Assembly (NCBI RefSeq): GCF_025643335.1
Contig: NZ_CP092489.1
Location: 4,660,501-4,724,500 of the forward strand
From: Endozoicomonas sp. Mp262
GTDB lineage: Bacteria; Pseudomonadota; Gammaproteobacteria; Pseudomonadales; Endozoicomonadaceae
DNA length: 64,000 nt
Direction: 5' to 3'
Position numbers and translations under genes: made by a program. This document shows, piece after piece, positions 52,833-62,709 of the stretch. The notes under the pieces are model-generated. The model searched no databases. It had not been told where the DNA came from and saw only the letters and a list, made by a program, of their open reading frames with translations. Each line of letters starts with the position of its first letter. Within the stretch, counting starts at the first letter, position 1.

Positions 52833-55800
52833 CAGTCTGCGTCTCCCCGAATCTGCAAGGTAAACCTGTCGTTTTTCTCTGTACCCTGACCGGCCAGCAC
52901 CGTCCGGCAAATCCACAAAGGAGCCAGACAGCCATCGGTATTAAAGCGAATGGCATTACCCGCAGACCAGCCTGTGCCCCAGCCTTCTTTTTTCAGGGTA
53001 AAATAAGGAACATTGGTTTCCGGGTTTATGGGAGCCGTATCGGTGTCGGTATTGCCGGAGGCGATAATCCCCAGTTTTTCTTCCACCACCTGAAAGCTAT
53101 TGGTACTGGTAAAGAGTATGGCCCACCGACCATCGATAGCGCCTTTATTGGTGACCTCTACCGGGTAGTTAATGGTGTTGTATTGTGCGGTGGTCTGGTC
53201 ACCGATACGGTCATCACTCCAGTTGGGTGAGCCGTTATCCCACACCTTTTGGCTATAAAAATGGTGAACCCTTGCCTGTAAATCACCATAGACTACGGCA
53301 CTGCTGACCGTGGTTTCCCCGGCAGGCAAGTCCCAGGGGACAGGGGCGATAATGGACAGCTCACCGTTAATCTGCACATCACTCACCACGCTCATATGTT
53401 CCACCCGGTCTTTTGCGGTAAAAGGTGCGGTGAGTGGATTGCCTTCAACATCCATCAGGCTTAACGGATCGGCAAAAGTGATCTGTCCCGCCTCCCGGTC
53501 AACGGTATACTGATTAGTATCCAGCAAGGTGCCGTCACTATCTTCAATGATGATCTCTGCCTGATGGTTACGGCTGAGGTTAACTGCCTGACCGGCATTA
53601 GGCGTAGCCAAATCTGTGCTGCTGGTGTGATTAATCACCACAATATCGCCGGGACGAAATACCGGCACTTGGCCGTCGGGTGGTAAACGCACCGGGTCCA
53701 GTCCAATTAATCCGGCATCCAGCGGCAGGTTGGTTTCTACCACGCAGTTATAGCGAATGCTTTGGGGAATCACATAAATAGACTCAGCCCCATCGGTAAA
53801 CTGAAGTTCACACCAGCCGGTAGCCGTATCTATTTTTCCCTGAACCTCTGCCGTATTAAACGCGCCATTAAAATCTGCGGTGGCGGTAATGATCTCCGCG
53901 TTATCTGCCCGAATCGCAGTGAGCTGCAAGCTTCCAATACGAATGGGAGCGCCCGGTGTTCTGAATGAAACCGCATCGGTTTTAAAGCCCGATCGAATAG
54001 TAGCTGCGGCTTCAATAGTGACAGTGCCAGGGACTCCATCGGGATAGCTGGCTAAGGTGGCCATCCCGCCGGTGTAATCAATGGTGCCCACATTGATTCC
54101 GGCATTGGTAGCGGTACTGACTGATTTATAAAGCAAACCATCCCGGTCAAAATAGGTATCTCCCTGCCAGCTAAAAATCAAGCTACCCGGTAACAATGGG
54201 TCGGCTATTAATGGCAGCAGATCAATGGTGAGTTCAGGATTGCTAATGGTTTCGGTATAAGCGCTATGGCTGAGGCTATTATCCTGGGCTTTGGCTATGA
54301 CCGTTGAACCTGTAAACAGTTCCGTTTTAGTCACCGTGGTACTGGCCAGGCTAGCACCGCCAAGAGTGCCACCTCCTGTTACTGTGTATTCCGTATAGTC
54401 ATAATTCTCAATAGCCTGCACACTAAAGGCACCGGTCTGGTAATCCAGGGTACCGGTTAAGCCTTGCCAGCCTCCGGCGGTATCGTCATACAGGGTTTTA
54501 GTTTTCTGATGGGTGGTGGTATAACTCTGGAAATCTTTGGTATTGGCGGTATTGGGTACATTGCTGTCACGCTCCACCATAAACTGAAGACTGACCGAGC
54601 CAGGTAATAATGGTGCTCCCGAAATAGTGCCGGTCATCATCCCGGCACCGTCAACAGCTACAGAAATATTCCCTCCTGCCACCTCACCTTGCTCATAGCT
54701 GATCTCGATCTCAGTACCACTATCCGGCATGGCCTCCAGCTTAAAGCCCAATTCTCCCGACACATAATAAACGGTTCCATGCCCATCCCCGGACAGCACA
54801 CCATTCCCCTGATCGGTCAGGGTTTTAGTTTCAGTGCTGCTAATATACGTCACCGTCAAACTGCCGGGTTTAATACCAGGCTTTTCGGTGACATGGATAA
54901 AAGAGGGAGCATCGGCCACAGCATCCCCGGTATGAATAGCCATTTCATCATCATTCTGTGCCACATAGTTAAAGACAATGGCACTGTCCGGGTCTGGCAT
55001 AGCATCAAGGGTGAGAGAAACACTGCCGGTAGCAAAATCCATAGTGCCTGTGCCGCTCCCTTCCAGAAGTCCGTTGCCGGGATCAATCAAATCCTGCCAT
55101 TTGTTCAAGGCAATAAAACTGATGGCGAGCGTCCCCGGTTTAGGTTTGGCCTCGGCCAGATTAAGGGTGTAGTTAAAGCCCCGGTTCTGGTTGGTAATTT
55201 CAAGGGAACTGCTAATGGCTGCCCCCACAACGGCTGTTGCAGGGGTATAGGTGACCGAAGCCTGGCCGGTGCTATAACTGCTATTGCGCCAGACATTCAA
55301 CTCCCCGGTTTCATAATCCAGGGTGATACTGGCAAAGCCGTTAACACCGCTGCTATAGATAAAGCCGCCCTTGTTGTCATCCTGCCAGGTGCCACCTTCA
55401 AGGGACAATGTCACACTACCGGGTAAAACGCCGGTTTGCAGAAAAGTACGGCTCTGGTTGCCGGTAATATGAATCAACTGACAGGATACCGAACGACTGC
55501 TATCACTGGTGGGCACGAGGTTTTTAGCGGTATAAATGCCGGATTGATCCAGTAGAGGGCTTTCCACCCGAGCCGATGGCACTAAAGGCGCATACACCGA
55601 ACGCACCTTAACGCTTAAATCCCCCTGAGCAATGTCCGCCTTGGTAGGCTGGATACTGTAATACTTGGCCGCATCTGCAACCTGTGTGGCATTAATAATA
55701 CTTTTGGGTTTGGTGGTGCCAGAGGGCGTTACCCGACCGCCGGGAAAATTAAAGGCCAATGCCGAGCCGATTTCCATATCCACCTTGCGGCGAACCAGGT

Positions 55801-56353
55801 CAATATAACTGCCAGTAGCGTATTCATAGGTAAAGGTTTCCAGGGCATGCTCAACCGCTGTGACCCGGATAAACTGCTCATTGCCAGTATCCTCATCCAG
55901 CAACCGATACACTTCACCTACCTCCGGCAGCTTCTGTTCTTCCCGCTGAACCGCACCGATGCTTCTCTGCCCGGCCATCTGGTTTCCCAATAACTCAAAA
56001 CTGGCAATGGTGCTCGGCACCACATAGGCCTCTATCCGGTTACGGGCATCCTTGCGTTCATCGGTCTGGCTATCGGTATTAAACAACAGAACGGAAACAT
56101 TGGGGTCATTAGGTGGATCAGTGAGGATGACATGACTGCCCAAATACACATCATCATTATCAGTATTTACACCTAAAAACGCCTTTCTTAATGCGACATC
56201 TCCAATCGTCCGGTCTATTCTTGAGATATCCTGAAACAGATTATTGATATTACTGTCTATGATTTCATTACCAGTAACTCTGCCACCGCCATCCTCTTCA
56301 TCGGTAAGACGCTGGCTTTCGAGTAGTTTAATATTTTCACTACCAATTCCCAT
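52832..56353 (-). CDS. Very large phage tail/structural protein with repeated beta modules
   Basis: 1173 residues. ATG 56353 has AGGAG at 5 nt; a GTG six bases earlier is less likely. The first 230 residues are unique. From about residue 300 onward at least five modules share the pattern PGS(V/L)-strand...GxGTG/GHG...xTGxxxLxxxPD, e.g. KPGTLAISFIALNKWQD, KPGSLTVTYISSTETKT and LLPGSVSLQFMVERDSN. The overall role is probably a tail fibre-like or central tail-tip protein. It is between the short post-tape-measure gene and the LamG protein. No chaperone or enzymatic motif seen. Confidence 0.65.
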   Translation of the reverse strand: MGIGSENIKLLESQRLTDEEDGGGRVTGNEIIDSNINNLFQDISRIDRTIGDVALRKAFLGVNTDNDDVYLGSHVILTDPPNDPNVSVLLFNTDSQTDERKDARNRIEAYVVPSTIASFELLGNQMAGQRSIGAVQREEQKLPEVGEVYRLLDEDTGNEQFIRVTAVEHALETFTYEYATGSYIDLVRRKVDMEIGSALAFNFPGGRVTPSGTTKPKSIINATQVADAAKYYSIQPTKADIAQGDLSVKVRSVYAPLVPSARVESPLLDQSGIYTAKNLVPTSDSSRSVSCQLIHITGNQSRTFLQTGVLPGSVTLSLEGGTWQDDNKGGFIYSSGVNGFASITLDYETGELNVWRNSSYSTGQASVTYTPATAVVGAAISSSLEITNQNRGFNYTLNLAEAKPKPGTLAISFIALNKWQDLIDPGNGLLEGSGTGTMDFATGSVSLTLDAMPDPDSAIVFNYVAQNDDEMAIHTGDAVADAPSFIHVTEKPGIKPGSLTVTYISSTETKTLTDQGNGVLSGDGHGTVYYVSGELGFKLEAMPDSGTEIEISYEQGEVAGGNISVAVDGAGMMTGTISGAPLLPGSVSLQFMVERDSNVPNTANTKDFQSYTTTHQKTKTLYDDTAGGWQGLTGTLDYQTGAFSVQAIENYDYTEYTVTGGGTLGGASLASTTVTKTELFTGSTVIAKAQDNSLSHSAYTETISNPELTIDLLPLIADPLLPGSLIFSWQGDTYFDRDGLLYKSVSTATNAGINVGTIDYTGGMATLASYPDGVPGTVTIEAAATIRSGFKTDAVSFRTPGAPIRIGSLQLTAIRADNAEIITATADFNGAFNTAEVQGKIDTATGWCELQFTDGAESIYVIPQSIRYNCVVETNLPLDAGLIGLDPVRLPPDGQVPVFRPGDIVVINHTSSTDLATPNAGQAVNLSRNHQAEIIIEDSDGTLLDTNQYTVDREAGQITFADPLSLMDVEGNPLTAPFTAKDRVEHMSVVSDVQINGELSIIAPVPWDLPAGETTVSSAVVYGDLQARVHHFYSQKVWDNGSPNWSDDRIGDQTTAQYNTINYPVEVTNKGAIDGRWAILFTSTNSFQVVEEKLGIIASGNTDTDTAPINPETNVPYFTLKKEGWGTGWSAGNAIRFNTDGCLAPLWICRTVLAGQGTEKNDRFTLQIRGDAD

Positions 56354-56386
56354 ACTCACTCCTAAAAATTAAAGTTAAGGACTAAA

Positions 56387-56815
56387 ATGAAACGCTACCG
56401 GGCAATTTATTCATTATTTTTATTTTATTTGTTGACTGTAACTAGTTTCTGTAATGCAACAGTTTTTGAAGGAATTCCAAGTCCTGATTATTTAGATGAT
56501 TACCAAACAAAGCATCTTCTTAAACTATTCGTTATTGAATTGAAGGAACATGAAGACTGGCATAATACTCTTGATGGAATAATACAAATCGATCAAAGCT
56601 ATAAAGCATTTTGGTCATTTTTATCACTTACATTAAATTACTTGCAATCAGCTATAAATGGAGAAACTTATAACATCAATAAACTTAAAAAAGAGTTCCC
56701 CATGATGCAGCAAATGATAATAGACCCATTCTCAAAAAATTTACAGATGTTAAAAACCGCTTATGACTATTTACAACAAAACCATGAACTCATGCATATA
56801 GAATTCCCACTATAA
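56387..56815 (+). CDS. Secreted hypothetical protein, likely phage moron
   Basis: A 142-residue, strongly AT-rich protein with a signal peptide (YSLFLFYLLTVTSFCNA) and a helical mature part (KHLLKLFVIELKEHEDWHNT, INKLKKEFPMMQQMIIDPFS). AAGGAC lies 6 nt before the ATG. It is opposite to all surrounding phage genes and more AT-rich, which is typical of moron cargo. Its last 26 bp overlap the 3' end of the interrupted phage gene. Function unknown; a role in lysogen or host interaction is only a guess. Confidence 0.65.
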   Translation: MKRYRAIYSLFLFYLLTVTSFCNATVFEGIPSPDYLDDYQTKHLLKLFVIELKEHEDWHNTLDGIIQIDQSYKAFWSFLSLTLNYLQSAINGETYNINKLKKEFPMMQQMIIDPFSKNLQMLKTAYDYLQQNHELMHIEFPL

Positions 56816-56949
56816 TTAAACGAAGAATAACTGTTCGAAAATCATAATCTTTTTCATAAGATTTTTTTATTAAAAAATTTGAGGTCACTGGTGAATTGAT
56901 GCTTTTATCAAAAATAACATGAAATTTTCTTTCATCAGAAAAAATCAAA

Positions 56950-58482
56950 CTTAACTTTAGAGTTAGTATGACATGAACGTCTGGTTATATTTTAAAAATT
57001 GTGTGCAAAAATACATCCAAACGTTTTTTCAGATTCGGTATTATTCTTGATTATTGCGTTGTCGCCGCTATTTATGCCGCTTTTTTCTTTTCTTTGACTA
57101 TTCCGTCAGTCAAACTATTAAAATTGAACTCATATTTTTGGCTATATCGGTTCCAGCCCTCACGAATAGGTAATCTGGGGATAATTCCTGCGAGTGCAAA
57201 TCTTAGCATGCCAGCGGTGGTTGTGTCCTGATCCCGCCAAGGAATCCTTGAAATGCCCACGCTTGCTTGATTTTTACAGACGGTCAACAGTTGCAATAAT
57301 GCGTATCCAGCCATCTTCAGATGCATCCACCGCAACAGAGTTCTCAGCTTTTGCTGCCATAACTGGCGGCAACCAAATGAATGTTTAATTTGCTGAAACA
57401 TGGGTTCAACCGGCCATCTTTTCGCATAAATACGAAGGATGTCTATACCTTCAAGTCCAGTATTGGTTGCAATGAATATACGGCTTTCTGTCAGTCCTTT
57501 ATCATTTTCAAACCGACCCCAGACAACCCGAACCTTGCGGCCTTTCAGGAAGCGAGCCCGACATACCCGGGTGCGATAACGTATCTTTCGAAATCTGCCG
57601 TATATTCTTACGGTTGTTTGATATTCCGGTAGCTTCTCCACTTCCGGGGGCGTCATTTTGATGCCATACTTTTTGGGTCGCCCACGTTTTTTTGCAGTGG
57701 ACTCCAACGGTAAGGCATACAATGCCCGGTTTAACGGGATTTGCCCTACTACTTCATAGCCCATTTCCAGAACGGGTTGCATTAGCGTCCAGTTCATATA
57801 CCAACAGTCTGTCAGCAAGCGCAGTCCTTGCACCTTCACCTCTTGTCTCACCACTTTTAGCATGGCAACAGCGATTTTTAGCTTACTGGCATTGCCTGAA
57901 GCAGGAGATGGAAAGGAAAGCACAGGGATGGCAGTAAATACTTCATCTTTAGCCCGCTCAAATACAACAGCCAGGGATACCCAGCATTGTCCCCAGATAT
58001 ACGTTGGCCGGTTCCTTTTTTTACTGTGCTGGTGATGGGTTCGGCAAGCGGGAGCCTTGTCAGAAAAACGCTCCACCACCCAATCATCAAGACCAATGTT
58101 GATAAGTTCACCCCGTGGTACTTTTGAGCATACCAGCTGAATGAGCCGGCATGCGAGGCTCCTCCACCGCCACTTGCCTTGAGAGAGCCAATGGTGGTAA
58201 CTGCTCCATACGCATTGAAAGTTATTAATAGATAACAGCGCCTGAGTGACAAAGCCTTGCCCGGATAGCATGCAGCCAAAAAGAAGTTCGCAGAACGTAG
58301 GTACTGCTGTTGGGGATAGCGCTGAAGCAAGAAACGTTGTATATAAGGCAAGCTCCCGGAGGATCTCTTTATGATCTGAAGTGAGCATAGCAACCATCTT
58401 TGTATTTTGTTTGGAGATGGTTGCTATTAACCGATTTCAGATGAAAATCGTACTATTGTTCTTTGGTAACTCTAAAGTCGAG
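56950..58482 (-). mobile_element. Insertion sequence, 1533 bp, 9-bp target duplication
   Basis: Ends CTTAACTTTAGAGTTA (56950-56965) and, inverted, CTCGACTTTAGAGTTA (58467-58482) match at 14 of 16 bases. The direct repeat AAAATCAAA flanks it at 56941-56949 and 58483-58491. It carries one DDE transposase gene. Confidence 0.9.
57072..58397 (-). CDS. DDE transposase (IS4/IS701-like)
   Basis: 441 residues. Catalytic positions are suggested by INIGLDDWVVERFSDK, RLLTDCWYMN, and RWPVEPMFQQIKHSFG with the Glu. A basic segment KKRGRPKKYGIKM resembles an AT-hook-like linker. It is a different family from the transposase at 23303. A 11-bp inverted repeat, AGCAACCATCT / AGATGGTTGCT (58389-58399, 58415-58425), covers the start codon and could limit translation from outside transcripts. 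The frame is intact. Start is ATG 58397 or the ATG nine bases later. Confidence 0.85.
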   Translation of the reverse strand: MVAMLTSDHKEILRELALYTTFLASALSPTAVPTFCELLFGCMLSGQGFVTQALLSINNFQCVWSSYHHWLSQGKWRWRSLACRLIQLVCSKVPRGELINIGLDDWVVERFSDKAPACRTHHQHSKKRNRPTYIWGQCWVSLAVVFERAKDEVFTAIPVLSFPSPASGNASKLKIAVAMLKVVRQEVKVQGLRLLTDCWYMNWTLMQPVLEMGYEVVGQIPLNRALYALPLESTAKKRGRPKKYGIKMTPPEVEKLPEYQTTVRIYGRFRKIRYRTRVCRARFLKGRKVRVVWGRFENDKGLTESRIFIATNTGLEGIDILRIYAKRWPVEPMFQQIKHSFGCRQLWQQKLRTLLRWMHLKMAGYALLQLLTVCKNQASVGISRIPWRDQDTTTAGMLRFALAGIIPRLPIREGWNRYSQKYEFNFNSLTDGIVKEKKKAA

Positions 58483-58726
58483 AAAATCAAAGTCATTACT
58501 CTATTCGGAGTTTCTACAAGAGCCATCAACTCCAGAATGGTGGCTCTGGTCACCCAGCCTGCTTCATCACCACCAGTTAAGGTAATCGGCCTTCCATACA
58601 ACTTTGCTTGCTCCTGTACCATCAAAGCCCCCGTCAGACTGCGGTCAATATCCTGGGCCACCGGATTCCAGTCAAACTCATCCACCCAAAGCAGGTCATC
58701 GGGCAATTCTATATGGTCGAGCATCA

Positions 58727-61519
58727 TCAGACAGATCGCATCCCTGCATATTTCAGCATATCCAGTAGTTTGATTTCGTCTCGTGGATTTATGCCCACAT
58801 TGATATTACCGCCGGGGTAGTCCAGGCGAATCACTTTATCTGGCATTGTTTTCTGTTTTGGCGGTTGCTGTGGTGCCTGAATAGCTGGTTGTGCTTTTCT
58901 TTCTTCCCGCTTTTGCTGTGCCGACTGCCTGCGTCGTTCATCATAAATCTGGCTATTCAGGTTGAGGGCTTTTTGCAGGTTTTGCTGTGCGGTACTGTCA
59001 CCGCTGGATTTTGCTTCTTCCAGTTCTGTCTGTAGCTGGCGCTGTCTGGCCTGATATTGGCGTTGTTCTATCTGCTCATTTTTACCCTGTAATCGATCCA
59101 GTTCATTTTGCAGACTTTCCAGTGTGCTTTGGCTGCTGTCTACTAATCTTTCCATGCTAGCCTCTGCCTGCTGAATCGAACGGTTCAGCTGATCAAGGCT
59201 TTGCTGATCCAGCAGGTTCATGGTACTGGCTGCGGTTTTACCCTGACTGATAAAACCTTCCATGGTGATCTGTCCCTGTTCATAAGCCTCCATCAGCTCT
59301 GTAAACGCTATTTTTTGCTCAAGAAACTGCGCCTTGATATAAGCGGCATTGGCTCCGGTTTTGGTTAGCCAGCTATCAATGCCTGTGGGGTCGGCTGAAA
59401 TAGTTTCGGATAGTCGCTGTGCTTCTGCCTGTGCTGCTTCAAGCTGGTCTTTCAGGCTGGCAATATCATCCTGTGCGTTGCCGGTGGTGCTTTGATCGAC
59501 ACCCTGCACAGACTCAAATGCCTGTACTGCGGCATTACTCATCTGGCCCAATTCATCCGTAAGGCGGGTATAGTAATTTGCCAGAGTAGCAGCGACCGAA
59601 CCGGCAGCCTCGCTCATTGCCTCTTGTTTGCTGGCGGTTTCTTTGGTGGCTTTGGAGTACTTTTCGGTAGCCTCAGTCACCTGCTCTGTTTTTTCTTGTA
59701 GCCCAGTCATGGCTTGCTGGGTTGCGGTCAGGTTTTCCTGAAGCTCCCCCTGGTCCTGAGCTATGTTTTTTGTGGTTTTCTGACTTTCTTCTCGAATAGC
59801 CTGTTGGGTTTGTTGGTTACTATCAGTGAAACCCTCAACGATACCTCTGAAAGCAGCCTGAATATCCTTCGCATCCTGTTTGACCTGCTCAGCAAATTGA
59901 TCACTGGTGGCTTGTAATGATGCTTGAACCCGTTTTGTTTTAGCGACCAGCTCATCCGCATTAAGAAAAGAGAAGAGTTCACTGGCTCCGTTAGCAATTT
60001 GAGCAAAGGCGGCACTCACTGCCAGACCAAAAGACTTAACAGCGATGGTGAAGCCATTGAAAAACAGCTTTAGTCCATTACCAGTCATCGTAAAGGACTG
60101 GTTTAACCCGGCCAGAGTCTGGCTGATAGCATCACTGGTACTTTTGACCCTGGCGACCACATCATCAAAGGTGATCCCGGCAAAGTTGGCCTTGATAGCC
60201 TCGCCCATTTGCACAAAGGCATCACTGATAGATTGTGCCAGCCTGAACAAACGACCATCTTCGCTCATACGAGTGATCTGCTCAGCAATGGCTTTTAACT
60301 GAGCCTTGGCGTACTCCAGCGCACCACTTTGGGCAATTTCATCCAGAAAGTTTTTCCAGCTGTCTTTCAGGTTGCTGACATAGCCTGATAACAGGCTCAT
60401 ATTCTCTGCGGCAGCACCAGAGGCACTTTTACCAATCTCATTAATCAGCAGTTTGATGGTTTCCTGGCCGAGCTTGCCTGCGGTGGAGAGCTTTTGAAGT
60501 TCCTGTACGTTTTTGCCCGTGGCTTTTTCCAGCAGCGACCAAACCGGTACACCCCGCTCTACCAACTGCAAGATTTCTTCACCTTGCAACTTTTGTTTCG
60601 CCCATGCCTGACCGACGGCTAAGGTGATACCATTCAGCCGTTCCATCCCACCGCCGAGCTTGGATGCCTGGTCGACAATGGCCTGCATGGTGCCATCCAT
60701 AGGATCGAGGCCGAAGGCTTTCAGGCGGACAAAGGATTCTGCAACCTGTTCAAGTTGGTATGGGGTATCCCGAGTAAACTGTTTGATCCACTCAATAGCT
60801 TTTTCGCCGCCTTCCAGTGAACCCATAATGGCATTGAGCTGAACCCGTAAACGCTCGAATTGATCGCCAGTATTCAACAAACCGGTAACGGCACCTTTTA
60901 ACCCATAAAGGCCAACAGTCGCCCCGATCAATGCCGCAAAACGACCAGATAAGCGCTGAATACTGCCAGAAGCTTTCTCAGCATCCTTGGCGACCTTTTT
61001 AAAAGCCGTTTGTTTCAGGGCTGTAGCAGCCCGTCTGGCCTTTTGATCAAACTGCTCAAAAGCTTTGCTGGTTTGGGTTATTTCTCCTTTTAGTTTCTTC
61101 TGCTGAGCTGACAGATGCTTATGAGAGAGTCCCGCTTTCGTTAATATCCCCCTTAATGCTTCCAGCCGAGCACGTTGCTTTTGGTAGGCGGCACTGGTAT
61201 CCGATGCGGCCCGACGGGCAGCCCGCAGTTGCTTTTCCAACTGTTGTGTCGGCTTGTCTGCTTTTTTATAGGCAACGGCTAATTTTTCTACCTTGTTTCT
61301 GGCCGCAGCATAGTCAAGATTCGCCTGGCGCACCGATTGGATTTGCTGCTTAAACGATGCCAGCAGCTTATCCTGATTACTCAGCTCAGTGAGTTTATTC
61401 TTTAACTGGCGGGCTTCGCTGCGGAATTTTTCCAGAGATGCCGAGGACCGCCGCACAGGGCGAGACAGGGTATCCCTGGCTTTAAGTACCAATCGAATGG
61501 CAGACTCTTTGATGGACAT
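58727..61519 (-). CDS. Phage tail tape-measure protein
   Basis: 930 residues. The N-terminal 200 residues are coiled coil (LEKFRSEARQLKNKLTELSN and KRARLEALRG-type heptads). The tape-measure core is TGDQFERLRVQLNAIMGSLE, YQLEQVAESFVRLKAFGLDP, and LQGEEILQLVERGVPVWSLL, as in the TIGR02675-type domain. A hydrophobic region near 470-520 and a long helical C-terminus follow. Its length sets tail length, implying a tail of roughly 140 nm by the usual rule of 0.15 nm per residue. It starts 3 bp after the tail-tube gene. Confidence 0.93.
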   Translation of the reverse strand: MSIKESAIRLVLKARDTLSRPVRRSSASLEKFRSEARQLKNKLTELSNQDKLLASFKQQIQSVRQANLDYAAARNKVEKLAVAYKKADKPTQQLEKQLRAARRAASDTSAAYQKQRARLEALRGILTKAGLSHKHLSAQQKKLKGEITQTSKAFEQFDQKARRAATALKQTAFKKVAKDAEKASGSIQRLSGRFAALIGATVGLYGLKGAVTGLLNTGDQFERLRVQLNAIMGSLEGGEKAIEWIKQFTRDTPYQLEQVAESFVRLKAFGLDPMDGTMQAIVDQASKLGGGMERLNGITLAVGQAWAKQKLQGEEILQLVERGVPVWSLLEKATGKNVQELQKLSTAGKLGQETIKLLINEIGKSASGAAAENMSLLSGYVSNLKDSWKNFLDEIAQSGALEYAKAQLKAIAEQITRMSEDGRLFRLAQSISDAFVQMGEAIKANFAGITFDDVVARVKSTSDAISQTLAGLNQSFTMTGNGLKLFFNGFTIAVKSFGLAVSAAFAQIANGASELFSFLNADELVAKTKRVQASLQATSDQFAEQVKQDAKDIQAAFRGIVEGFTDSNQQTQQAIREESQKTTKNIAQDQGELQENLTATQQAMTGLQEKTEQVTEATEKYSKATKETASKQEAMSEAAGSVAATLANYYTRLTDELGQMSNAAVQAFESVQGVDQSTTGNAQDDIASLKDQLEAAQAEAQRLSETISADPTGIDSWLTKTGANAAYIKAQFLEQKIAFTELMEAYEQGQITMEGFISQGKTAASTMNLLDQQSLDQLNRSIQQAEASMERLVDSSQSTLESLQNELDRLQGKNEQIEQRQYQARQRQLQTELEEAKSSGDSTAQQNLQKALNLNSQIYDERRRQSAQQKREERKAQPAIQAPQQPPKQKTMPDKVIRLDYPGGNINVGINPRDEIKLLDMLKYAGMRSV

Positions 61520-61522
61520 GGG

Positions 61523-62266
61523 TTAACTCGCCAGATCCAGCTGCATAAACTGACTTAAGCCATTGCCGCTGATAGTGGTATCCGCCAATACATCCAGTTG
61601 CAGGGTAATACTGGCAAAGTCATCACTGATAAAGCCCAGGTTTTGCACCGGGCTAAATTTCACCCGGTGAACCCGGATATTAAACGGGCTGCCTTCCTGG
61701 GCATCATTCAAGCCCTCCATAAACAACACAAACTCTTTACCCGAATTCACCAGCGCCTGCACCATACTGGCAGCCACCGGCGTATAGCTGACTTTGACGC
61801 CCTGATTATCAATACCACCGCCATCAACCACCTTGATGCCACTGGCAACCCGGACATAATCATCCCCTTCGGTGAGTACTGTATCCAAGGAGTCTTTGAC
61901 GGTAATGGATTGACTGCTATCGGGCAGCTTATCGAAAGGGATCAGTTCATCGGCAATACCAAACGAAGCCTGCTCTTCATCAACCACCGGGGTAACCGCC
62001 ACACTTTCAATGCCAGCGCGAAGGGCTAAAGCAAGATTATCCGGGGTAAAGTCATGGGCATTCAAAGCAGCAGTCACACCCGAAACCCGGCTGAGGACAT
62101 TACGATTGCCGCCACCACCCAGATAATTCTTCAGCTCTTTCCGATCTTCTTCAAAACTGAAAGTAAACTCACTGACGTTGCCAATGGGCAATAAAGGCGC
62201 GCTTTTATCATAGGGCTGGATATGAATCTGACCCGCACCAATAAAACTACGTTCTTGTAGGCTCAT
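61523..62266 (-). CDS. Phage tail tube protein
   Basis: 247 residues. The beta-rich pattern fits major tail-tube proteins of siphovirus type: FIGAGQIHIQPYDKSAPLLP, NVSEFTFSFEEDRKELKNYL, DDFASITLQLDVLAD near the end. A central insertion (about 95-165) reads like an Ig-like addition (TVKDSLDTVLTEGDDYVRVA). It lies directly between the tail terminator-like gene and the tape measure. The usual frameshifted chaperone pair between tube and tape measure is missing. Confidence 0.8.
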   Translation of the reverse strand: MSLQERSFIGAGQIHIQPYDKSAPLLPIGNVSEFTFSFEEDRKELKNYLGGGGNRNVLSRVSGVTAALNAHDFTPDNLALALRAGIESVAVTPVVDEEQASFGIADELIPFDKLPDSSQSITVKDSLDTVLTEGDDYVRVASGIKVVDGGGIDNQGVKVSYTPVAASMVQALVNSGKEFVLFMEGLNDAQEGSPFNIRVHRVKFSPVQNLGFISDDFASITLQLDVLADTTISGNGLSQFMQLDLAS

Positions 62267-62298
62267 ATAAACAATCCTTGTTGGTGTTTTGAGGGAAT

Positions 62299-62709
62299 TT
62301 AAAGAATGGCTTCCACCGTCAAGGTGATATCCGCAAAGGACAACTGACTGTGGCCAGGGGCTATATCAAATTCGGTTTCGCTGAGGCTGTGTTTAATAGA
62401 CGCCGGGCAGAGTTTTTCGTTCAGGGGAAAGACCTCCCTCACCTGCCGGGCATACTGCAATAATTCCAGAGTGGTCTCAGCCTGTGTTTTGAGGGCTACG
62501 CTGATGATAAATGAAAACTGATAGCGGGCTTTGCTCCCCTGGCGATTGATTTCACGCAATGTATCCAGCTGCACCAGAATCGCCGGAAACTGATCGCCAT
62601 TATCGATCCCCGTGGCTGAATAACCAAGAAGTACATTATCTATTACGGCAGCCAACTTACTGGTAATGGCATCAACAATGATAGCTTCAGGACTCGATAT
62701 GGAAGGCAT
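62299..62709 (-). CDS. Phage tail terminator / minor tail protein U-like
   Basis: 136 residues with an alpha/beta pattern like lambda gpU-type terminators (IDNGDQFPAILVQLDTLREI, SKARYQFSFIISVALKTQAE, ending ADITLTVEAIL). It is in the standard position between a gpZ-like protein and the tail tube, overlapping the former by 11 codons of shared DNA. It probably stops tail-tube polymerisation. The family name is inferred mostly from position and size. Confidence 0.7.
   Translation of the reverse strand: MPSISSPEAIIVDAITSKLAAVIDNVLLGYSATGIDNGDQFPAILVQLDTLREINRQGSKARYQFSFIISVALKTQAETTLELLQYARQVREVFPLNEKLCPASIKHSLSETEFDIAPGHSQLSFADITLTVEAIL

Larger units (their letters stand above)
56790..58727 (-). 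pseudogene. Phage tail-module protein gene interrupted by an IS
   Basis: The 5' part runs 58727-58483 (MMLDHIELPDDLLWVDEFDW ... TPNRVMTLIF). After removing the IS and one copy of the 9-bp duplication the frame continues at 56940 as SDERKFHVIFDKSINSPVTS ... TVILRLIIVGILYA and stops at 56790. The joined product has 131 residues. Its end fits the common phage pattern TLxxxDxRxFxVxF...TLRLIxV seen in small proteins encoded just after tape-measure genes. The current ORF instead ends inside the IS after 96 residues, so the C-terminal third is lost. Confidence 0.85.

Noticed and set aside
52833-52916. 28-codon N-terminal extension of the LamG tail protein
   Set aside because: The TGATG overlap at 52832 gives a standard start, and the extension is antisense-free overlap with the upstream gene in another frame.
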